Both the position numbers and the translations under genes were made by a program. Shown piece after piece: positions 57,367 to 64,000 of a stretch of 64,000 nt of DNA. The notes under the pieces were generated by a model, which was given only the letters and a program-made list of their open reading frames with translations, ran no database searches and was not told where the DNA came from. The DNA lies in contig NC_085890.1 in NCBI RefSeq assembly GCF_035222375.1, positions 248,001 through 312,000 on the forward strand, given 5' to 3'. The DNA is from Podospora pseudocomata (lineage: Eukaryota > Ascomycota > Sordariomycetes > Sordariales > Podosporaceae). How positions within the stretch are numbered: position 1 is the first letter of the stretch; every line of letters begins with the position of its first letter.

Positions 57367-58043
57367 GGACGAGGCTAGGTATAGAGAAGGCCCTCTCTGT
57401 ATAGTTCAATACAGCTCAGGTCGCAGGTTTCCAAGATCATTTGACTGCTCCAAACCGTCAGCAACCCGTTGGCAGGTGATTTGGCCGAGAGAATACATAC
57501 TCGTCGTACTGGCACCAATAAGGCAAAAGGCCGCAGCCGTTGTGATGCAAGAGTAGTGCTTTCGGGATGCGACGAATTTAAGCCCAAGGTGACCGGCTGG
57601 CCGACAGCTTGGTTCCGCATGCGATGGTTTGGAACGCCGCCCCTGTCAGTGAGGTCATTGATGGGGTCGCTGATCGTCCCCTCAAGCCTCGGCGCCAAGC
57701 AATGCCCCGCAGCAAGATGCGCTGGGCTTCTGATTGGCAGCTTTCCAAAAAGGCTTGTCCGCTTGCCATCCCGTCTTTGGCGTTTGAGAGACGCTGAAGT
57801 GACTGGAAGGTTGCGAATCACGAGACTGATATCAGGTACCATCTTCCCGTCCCCTCCTCATGTTCCGCGTACCCCTCACTTGACGTCCTCTTCAAATGAG
57901 CCCTCACTTGACGTCCTCTTCAAATGAGCCCTCACTTGACGTCCTCTTCAAATGAGCCCTCACTAACCTCTGATTAGGTTGCACGAGTCTTCATCTCCTG
58001 CACTAACTGCATCCATCTTCAGGACCTTCAACAAGAGACCATC
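57367..58043. promoter_or_regulatory. Divergent promoter region YME2 / EMI1
   Basis: 677 bp between the starts of two genes for mitochondrial proteins. Frames inside show no family resemblance. The 28-bp repeat array at 57873-57964 lies 80-170 bp before the EMI1 start. Confidence 0.6.
57873..57964 (+). repeat. 28-bp tandem repeat, 3.3 copies, CRE-like core
   Basis: Three exact copies at 57873-57900, 57901-57928 and 57929-57956, plus the first 8 bases of a fourth. Each unit starts CCCTCACTTGACGTCC and ends TTCAAATGAG. Each contains TGACGTC, seven of eight bases of the ATF/CREB site TGACGTCA. Confidence 0.95.
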
Positions 58044-58757
58044 ATGGGTTGGTTCTGGACCTCGCCGTCCCCCTCACCAAAGGCTTCCGAAGCCTCTCAC
58101 CACTCTGCAACTCAGCAACCACAACCTCCAGCCAGCGAAAGGAAGCCATCAACAGATGAGGAGGTTTCCAAATTTCTCCGCGAAATCCAAGCGGCAGCCA
58201 ACCCTTCTTCCTCTCACGCCGCTTCCCCTCCGTCTTCAACAGATTCAGACGCCGCCAAATCATCGTGGGTACCCAGTTGGCTTTCAGCGCCAGCGCCTGA
58301 GACCCCTCCCCCACCGCCCAAAGACAAGCGCTCTGAAGCCTCTATCGCCATGTCCGAGGCTCTTCTTCCAACAACCATGTCGTGTCAGGATGCTTTTGAC
58401 TATGCCTGGCATTGCCACACCCCCGGCTCCCAGGTCAACTCTGTTTACCGGTACGGTGGTGTAAGACAGTGCACCGAGCTCTGGGACGACTTTTGGTTTT
58501 GCATGCGCACCAAGTCTTGGGATCCAAAGCTTCGCGCTGAAGCCATCAAAGATCATTTCCGGAAGAAGGAGGCAGCCAAGTATGGTCGAGGCCAACCAAG
58601 CTCCGAGGATATTTGGGAAAGCAGAGATAAGATGGTAGAGCCGGGAACAACGTTCAACAAATCCTTCGACCCCCCCATCAAAGACGATGCTGCCTTTGAA
58701 AGAGAGGATCAGGAGACTCGGAGGAAGATTCGCGAGTTTTACGAGAAGAAAACTTGA
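58044..58757 (+). CDS. emi1: Emi1-type twin CX9C mitochondrial protein (DUF3128)
   Basis: A small protein of the EMI1/DUF3128 family, in yeast needed for early meiotic gene induction and mitochondrial function. Single exon, 237 residues. The first 100 residues are Pro/Ser-rich and probably disordered. The core is MSCQDAFDYAWHCHTPG then RQCTELWDDFWFC, two exact C-x9-C pairs, the hallmark of Mia40-oxidised proteins of the mitochondrial intermembrane space. A charged helical tail follows (EREDQETRRKIREFYEKK). It shares a divergent promoter with YME2. An inverted-copy 49-bp sequence lies 44 bp after the stop. Confidence 0.92.
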   Translation: MGWFWTSPSPSPKASEASHHSATQQPQPPASERKPSTDEEVSKFLREIQAAANPSSSHAASPPSSTDSDAAKSSWVPSWLSAPAPETPPPPPKDKRSEASIAMSEALLPTTMSCQDAFDYAWHCHTPGSQVNSVYRYGGVRQCTELWDDFWFCMRTKSWDPKLRAEAIKDHFRKKEAAKYGRGQPSSEDIWESRDKMVEPGTTFNKSFDPPIKDDAAFEREDQETRRKIREFYEKKT

Positions 58758-58800
58758 ATGGTGGTTCCGTGTCTTATACCCCACCATACACAAGCTGCAA

Positions 58801-58849
58801 TGTAGTAATTATTCTCATGAAAATGTTCACACAGAACCAAAGTACACGT
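58801..58849 (+). repeat. 49-bp inverted pair, copy A
   Basis: Matches the reverse complement of 61819-61867 at 48 of 49 bases (starts TGTAGTAATTATTCTCATG, ends AAAGTACACGT). Weaker similarity extends on both sides (ACACAAGCTGCAA; CATCCACAC). Non-coding, in the probable EMI1 3' UTR. Confidence 0.93.
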
Positions 58850-59300
58850 TTGAAAACTCCATCCACACCCTTGCAATTTTGAATAAAGCATGGAGACTGG
58901 GCTGGGCTCTTTCCCTGAAGTGACACAGGTGACATCGGAGCCATGCGGTCCAGAAGGAGCACTCCCGGTTTACAGGCCGCAGGCGACGGTAAATCCGACG
59001 AATGGCAGCAGGAGCCTCAGGAATCACAAGACGCCCATCGCTGAAGCCACACACACAGACACAGCCCAGACGCAACTTCATCGCATCTCCATCACCCAAG
59101 GGATTCATTGTCCCTTCTGTCGCCGGCCCGTGTCAGTATTTATCCTGCCATCTGCTCCTGCGGCTCCCAATTGCAGGCGCGACAGTGAACAGTCCCCCCA
59201 GAAGTCAGTGAATTGAAGCGCCCGTGCGGCAAAGCTCTGCCTGCTCCTCTTGCTTCCAGTCTCCCGTCGCCCGCCGCATATCAATCTGGCATCTCTCACA

Positions 59301-59310
59301 TCTCGCGAGA
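59301..59310. promoter_or_regulatory. TCTCGCGAGA palindrome
   Basis: A perfect 10-bp palindrome 262 bp before the start of the CCCH gene. The same word is a known core-promoter element in animals. Its meaning in fungi is not established. Confidence 0.45.
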
Positions 59311-59571
59311 GCCATTATTTCTTATTGACTCGGCTCGTCAATCAAAATCCAGGACTCGACCTCCATGTCAAGTCCAGCTAGGTGAGGCTCTAGCTTACTA
59401 AATTACATCCGGGCCCAGGTCGAGATTAAACTTCGGACACACAAGCCCCCCCATCGCCCGCGGGGAATCCAAAAGATCACCACTTCCGCTCGTCCAATGG
59501 AACAGGGAATTTACATCGATAAATAGCAACATTAAAGCAAACAGCAATACCCAGAAAAGAGGATAGGCGCC

Positions 59572-61491
59572 ATGGAGCCAAGACCGAGCCTCGTCGCCTT
59601 CCTCCAACGGTATCAGGATCTCGCCACTTACCAAGACTCGCACATCAATTTGATCAAGGTATGTATATGTATACACACCCTCCCCATCAAATAATGGGCA
59701 CAGCAAAAGTAGATTAACCCATATTATATTGTGGGGAGGGTGATTCAACACCAGAGCAAACATTAGGCTCTTAAAAGTGGCTGCTGATACCCTCCTCACA
59801 GGATCTCTTGGTCTATGCCGAGTCGATAGAGTCAACCCTCCGAGCTGAAAATACGGAACTGGCCCAGAGAGTGCATGAACGAAACTTAGACTACGAAGAT
59901 GCTACTCGATCCAGGCGCGAGCTACAGCAACGCATTCACGCCCTCGAAACGCAACTTGAAACGTCCATCTTGACCAACGAACAAATAAAAAATTCCAACT
60001 CCTATGTCGTCGTGTTGATAGACGGGGATGGGCTCATTTTCAAACCGGAGCTGATCCAACAGGGTCTTGCTGGGGGCAAAAAGGCTGCTTACGCCTTGAG
60101 ATCAGCAATTTTGGGCCAATGCGGCCCTCACGGCAATGAAATTGGAGTTCTCGCACAGGTCTACCTCAATCTCGCCGGCCTTAGCAAGGCGATGCGCCGA
60201 GATGGCTGTCTGGAGAATGAGAGCAACCTCAAAGATTTCACGCTCGGCTTCACACAGGCCAAGGCCACTTTTGACTTTGTCGATGTCGGCCACGGCAAAG
60301 AAAGAGCCGATAACAAGATCAAGGAAATGACAAAATGGCATCTCAGGAACCACAACTGCAAGCAAGTTATACTGGGCATATCACACGATGCAGGGTATGC
60401 CCCGTTTCTCGACGAGTTGTTCCAAGAGGATAGTGTTCAGCACCAGATCACCATCTTGGAAGGCGTACCTGGTATGTTGGCCATTGAGTGAGCAGCAGCG
60501 AGTAAACTGTGCTCTTATGCTGACCAAGTTACAATAGTGGTGCGTGAGCTGAGGGCCATCGGCGCAAATATACTGAATTTGAACAGCATCCTGTTTCGGT
60601 CTGAAAAGCTTGTTGATAGGGTGTCAGAGTCGGCTAGCTCTGAGTCGTTCGGCTCACCTTTCACGCCTGTTCCTGCCACCCCGGTTGTTGAACACAACAA
60701 GCCTGCCACACCAACTATCGAGATGAAACCGGTCATGCCGGCTGTCCCCGCCATCTCTGCTGTTCCCGCCTTCCCTGTTACTGTACCGACACCTCCTGTC
60801 GTCAGGGCCACAGCAACGACCAGTAACAGTGTCGCAAGTATCGACAGTATAGGCAGCTCCGAGCCACAGACACCATCTTCGGCATCGGCGGCTTCAACGT
60901 CAACTCCGGCAGCCACAACTTATGCTAAAGCCATCAAGAGTGCCACCCCTCCACCGCCTCCACCGGTGATCAAATTGCCTGCCCATACCAAGGCGGCTTT
61001 GCAGCAGCAGCCGTCTTCCCGGGCCTCTCACAAAACCCCAAACAAGCCAAAGCCAGTTCCTTGGAACCCAGGTATGATATATCCTTCTGATTTATACACG
61101 TATACTGATGACTATGCCGATAGGACCTCGCGGTCTTGATCCCCCTCTTCAGGTCTCGCAGTCTGCGCTGGACAACCTCAAGAAGAGGAAAGACAGCAAC
61201 AAGCTATGCAACAATCATTACCTCCGCGGCCCCTGTTCCAAGGGCGATTCATGCAACTTCGAACACAATTACAAGCCCACCAAAGAGGAGTTGGTGGCCA
61301 TTGCGTTCCTGACAAGGCTGAACCCGTGCTCCGGGGGCCAAGAGTGCGATGTGGACGATTGCATCTATGGCCATCACTGCCCAAGCGTTATCAACGGCGC
61401 CTGCACACATCCTTATTGCAAGTTCGACAAGGAGGATCACCCCCCTGGAACGAAGATTAAGGCTCATCACAAGGGGAGCCATGATCGCTAG
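59572..61491 (+). CDS. NYN/PIN-like plus CCCH zinc-finger protein
   Basis: A probable RNA-binding protein, perhaps an RNA endonuclease, in four exons (59572-59658, 59802-60471, 60538-61071, 61124-61491); 552 residues. Residues about 30-95 form a coiled coil (ESTLRAENTELAQRVHERN). A PIN/NYN-like domain follows (about 95-255): YVVVLIDGDGLIF, TFDFVDVGHGKERADNKIKE and KQVILGISHDAGYAPFLDEL match the acidic positions of NYN nucleases (DG-D, AD-K, SxD-F-P). A Pro/Ala/Thr-rich linker separates it from a C-terminal zinc region: one canonical finger, C-x8-C-x5-C-x3-H in CNNHYLRGPCSKGDSCNFEH, then two atypical Cys/His clusters. Many fungi carry this family (DUF7923-type). Nuclease activity is inference. 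Confidence 0.88.
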
Positions 61492-62236
61492 GTTAGCACA
61501 TGGGTCCCAAAAACCAGGGTGCAAATCGAACACCAACACTACTCACTTAACGGCAAGATAACCGCCTTTCTCTTGCCCCGAAAAATCAACAAAAAACTGT
61601 CCAGTACTCCAAGGCCGTGAGGAGTCTATGTTCCAAATGGAATTCAACAGACATCAAGACTGTTGGTAGTATGGCTGTTTGAAGTGGTGTGACCACAGCT
61701 GTTTTTTGTCACTTGCTTTCTGGGACCTACGTGGTTAGGTTCACGTGCACTCGTGGGCGCTTGATTGAGTTCTTTATAAAGTAAACTGCAAGAATGTGTG
61801 TGGATAGGGTGCCTCTAGACGTGTACTTTGGTTCTGTGTGAACATTTCCATGAGAATAATTACTACACTCTTAGAAACCGAAAATACCTGTTTGCATTGC
61901 AGCTGGTGTGTAGTGGACACGTCGTGGACAAAATAACTGGGACTGCAAAACACTTGAACCAGGCCTCGAAATATAGTTGAGAGGCTTCAAAAGATGGATA
62001 ATAGAAGAAAGTCAAGAGTTCTTAAAGGAAAGTCAAGAGGCCTTGAGCACCACCAGATGGACCCCACCCACCACTCGCCCCACGAGAAGCTCAGACCATA
62101 CCTTAATTACAGCCTCCAAGCGAAAACCCCACTATGAACGACAAGCTCCAAGTTGTTCCACATCCTCCCCATCGCCACTCGCAAAATCACCACCTTCCTC
62201 GCCACCGTCATCGCTGCCACCAACAAAACCGCTAAG
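61492..62236. other. Intergenic region CCCH gene / SEC65
   Basis: It holds the second copy of the 49-bp inverted pair (61819-61867) and the SEC65 promoter. No gene was recognised. An in-frame ATG at 62153 could lengthen Sec65 by 28 residues, but those residues do not look like the family. Confidence 0.5.
61819..61867 (-). repeat. 49-bp inverted pair, copy B
   Basis: Reverse-complement copy of 58801-58849 with one mismatch. Beyond the core, a stretch of about 30 bp is extra on one side relative to copy A. Confidence 0.93.
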
Positions 62237-63163
62237 ATGTCCCACCCCCGCGTAGAAGAGGTATCCGACTCGGAGGATGACGTTCAAATGTCGGACCCCT
62301 CCGAAGACGACATCGACGACTTTGTCGAATCAGACATCATCCGCACCCGTCAAGCAGCCCCTTCCAGACCAACCCCCCCTCCTCAGCAACAACCCCCACC
62401 CCAATTCCGCCAGCCACAACAGCCCCCCGCCTACCCCCAGATGCAAACAACAACCGACGCAACCCCGTACGCATCCTACCTCTGCCTGTACCCAATCTAC
62501 TTCTCCAGCCTGCACACCCGCGCCCAAGGCCGCCGCGTCTCCGCCGCCGTCGCCGTCCCCAACCCGCTAGCCACCGAGATCTTGGCCGCCTGCGCGAACC
62601 TCAACATCCCCACCGTCTTCGAAGCAGGCAAGCTCCACCCCAAGGACTGGGCCAACCCGGGCAGGGTCAAGGTCTCCCTCGCGAACCAGACCCGCGTCAA
62701 GAACAAGCATCACTTGTTCCTGCTCGTGGCTCAGCACCTAAAGAGCCATCCCATCACCGATGCCTCCCCTGCGCTGAGGGTCCACGTCCGCGGCGCGCCG
62801 CCTCCTCCCGAACTCAAGCCTGGGGAGCAATGGCCCAGACCTTCTGTGCCCAGAGGCTGGAAGATGTCAGAACTGTTGCCTCACTACAGCCCCGCCATGA
62901 CTGGTGGCGGAGTCAGCGAGAACTTTTTGAAGGATATGATGAGCCAGATGGGTGGTGCTGGTGGCGCGGGAGGACTGCCGGGTATTTTGGGCGGTGGAGG
63001 AGGAGGACCCGGTGGGATGGATATGGCTAGCCTGATGCAGGCTGCTCAGTCGATGGGTATGGGCGGCATGGGCGGAATGGGTGGTCTGGGTGGTCTTGGA
63101 GGTGGTTCTTCACCCGGGCCGAGTTCGAGCGCTGGTGGGAAGGCAAAGAAGGGAAAGAAATGA
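62237..63163 (+). CDS. sec65: Signal recognition particle subunit Sec65 (SRP19)
   Basis: The SRP19 homologue, which binds the tip of SRP RNA helices and allows Srp54 to load, for co-translational targeting to the ER. Single exon, 308 residues, start at 62237 (MSHPRVEEVSDSEDD). An acidic N-terminus and a Pro/Gln-rich stretch lead to the SRP19 core at about 75-190: LCLYPIYFSSLHTRAQGRRV, PTVFEAGKLHPKDWANPGRV and NKHHLFLLVAQHLKSHP. The tail is Gly/Met-rich (MGMGGMGGMGGLGGLGGG) and ends with the Lys-rich KAKKGKK. Such a tail is usual in fungal Sec65. It converges with the next gene, with 270 bp between the stops. Confidence 0.95.
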   Translation: MSHPRVEEVSDSEDDVQMSDPSEDDIDDFVESDIIRTRQAAPSRPTPPPQQQPPPQFRQPQQPPAYPQMQTTTDATPYASYLCLYPIYFSSLHTRAQGRRVSAAVAVPNPLATEILAACANLNIPTVFEAGKLHPKDWANPGRVKVSLANQTRVKNKHHLFLLVAQHLKSHPITDASPALRVHVRGAPPPPELKPGEQWPRPSVPRGWKMSELLPHYSPAMTGGGVSENFLKDMMSQMGGAGGAGGLPGILGGGGGGPGGMDMASLMQAAQSMGMGGMGGMGGLGGLGGGSSPGPSSSAGGKAKKGKK

Positions 63164-63433
63164 TTAAATTCATCATGTGAGAACACCGAGAGTCGGGAAA
63201 GACGATACAAAGGAATGCCGGGATGAAATGTGTCTAGGTTTAGAATTATTATGATACCAACTTGGGGGTTTGGACTTCCTGTACTACGATCAGAAGATCC
63301 AGCACCCCGCCCAATTACCTTTTACATGGACCGGTTCATCCTCCTGAAGCAAAAGTGAACAAACAACAATAACGCTTCACATTTACAGGGTATATATCTC
63401 GAAAGCATACATGCACTCCACCGTTGATTACTT

Positions 63434-64000
63434 TTACACCCCAGCTGTCACCATCCTTCCCTGCAGCCCTTCCCACTCTCTCGAACCAAAAACTTGCACC
63501 TCTCCCCCATAATGATGTTTCTTCCCACCAGGAAGTCTAATCTGCAGTTTCGCAGCCGCGCTGACGACCCCCTTTTTCTCCTTGACCTCTTCTCGATTGT
63601 GCTCCACCGCGTTCAGCAACCTCGCATTCTTGATCACGGCCCCCTCCCAACCCTTCCAAACAGCCCAATCTTCCTCTTGTTTAGCAGCCCAAAACTGCGG
63701 TGTGCTCTTCGCCGGCTTCCACCCGCCCTGCGCAACAATCTTCTTGTCCAGCATGCTCAAGTCATAGACCTTCGCCTCGGTCACCATCTTGACCAGTTCA
63801 CCGAGAACGGCCTTGCTCTCTGCCTTGACCATGTTCCTCCTCTGCTTCTCCGCCGGAACTGCCTTCTTGAGAAGTGGCTCGGCCAGCCAGTCGTAGCTAG
63901 CCTGCTCTTTGACTCTTGCCCTCCTGTTGTCCTCCCGGAGGTACTTCACTGCCGACTGCAAGCCCAGAATCTCATTTTTGAGCGCGTCCATCTCCCTTGC
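63434..64000 (-). CDS. Probable dynactin p150 subunit, C-terminal part (partial)
   Basis: A partial gene; the frame is open to the right edge of the window. 189 codons are visible. The segment reads MDALKNEILGLQSAVKYLRE then DNRRARVKEQASYDWLAEPL, which resembles the C-terminal coiled coil and end of the fungal dynactin large subunit (p150Glued; Ro-3/NudM type). Dynactin links dynein to cargo and microtubules. The remainder is Lys/Trp-rich (STPQFWAAKQEEDWAVWKGW, then LPGGKKHHYGGEVQVFG). The diagnostic CAP-Gly domain would lie outside the window, so the name rests on this end alone. Confidence 0.55.
   Translation of the reverse strand, partial: AREMDALKNEILGLQSAVKYLREDNRRARVKEQASYDWLAEPLLKKAVPAEKQRRNMVKAESKAVLGELVKMVTEAKVYDLSMLDKKIVAQGGWKPAKSTPQFWAAKQEEDWAVWKGWEGAVIKNARLLNAVEHNREEVKEKKGVVSAAAKLQIRLPGGKKHHYGGEVQVFGSREWEGLQGRMVTAGV

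Larger units (their letters stand above)
58758..59571. other. Intergenic region EMI1 / CCCH gene
   Basis: It holds the EMI1 3' UTR, the first copy of the 49-bp inverted pair (58801-58849), and the CCCH-gene promoter with the TCTCGCGAGA palindrome at 59301-59310. No further gene was seen. Confidence 0.55.

Noticed and set aside
57375-57927. Frames of about 150 codons on both strands in the YME2/EMI1 intergenic region
   Set aside because: No homology pattern, mutually overlapping, and the region is a divergent promoter with tandem repeats.
57873-57964. The 28-bp array as a CRISPR
   Set aside because: Copies are directly adjacent with no spacers, in a eukaryotic promoter; it is a plain tandem repeat.

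Overview
The window reads as nuclear DNA of a filamentous ascomycete (Pezizomycotina), most likely a Sordariomycete and possibly Sordariales. The evidence is short GT-AG introns (mostly 44-140 nt), fungus-only families (HET, Clr5, Zn2Cys6 regulators, fungal rhodopsin-domain membrane proteins, DUF4267), fungal versions of SEY1, YME2 and MIF2/CENP-C, a Fot1/pogo DNA transposon with TA target duplication, and a chromodomain-bearing Ty3/gypsy element. The species was not identified.

Left edge (1-6.1 kb): the tail of a Fot1/pogo transposase is interrupted by a complete-length but broken Ty3/gypsy chromovirus with 238-bp LTRs. An AT-rich gene-free stretch follows to about 6.5 kb.

Middle (6.1-46 kb), accessory in character: sulfate permease (+), Zn2Cys6 regulator (-), Mediator subunit MED18 (-), a DUF4267 membrane protein with an apparent frameshift (+), guanine deaminase (-), secreted tyrosinase (-), a weak hypothetical with a SUMO-interaction-like motif (+), a HET-domain protein (-), a four-TM protein (+), a Clr5/TPR protein (+), two small hypotheticals, a second Zn2Cys6 regulator (+), a secreted spherulin-like cupin (-), a fructosamine/ketosamine-3-kinase (-) and a rhodopsin-domain membrane protein (+). 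Genes are widely spaced, with two gene-free stretches of about 3 kb, and form no obvious pathway cluster. A 1,858-bp Fot1/pogo element with perfect 44-bp terminal inverted repeats lies at the right end of this zone. Its transposase has one in-frame stop that looks like repeat-induced point mutation.

Right part (46-64 kb), a dense housekeeping block: SEY1 (ER fusion GTPase), RNH201 (RNase H2 catalytic subunit), MIF2/CENP-C, an intronless tRNA-Trp(CCA), YME2, EMI1 (twin CX9C), a NYN/PIN-like plus CCCH zinc-finger protein, SEC65/SRP19, and the C-terminal end of a probable dynactin p150 subunit that runs off the window.

Most notable: the Regnase-like order of domains in the CCCH protein; an inverted pair of near-identical 49-bp non-coding sequences flanking it; a CENP-C gene whose frame changes inside a 24-unit AGG tract; three 28-bp repeats with CRE-like cores in the YME2/EMI1 divergent promoter; a PIP-box-like tail on RNH201; two RIP-type changes in the pogo element; and a chromovirus with apparently identical LTRs but a broken interior and no target duplication. 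I saw no wholly new multi-gene system. Exon boundaries were inferred by eye from splice signals, phase and family resemblance.
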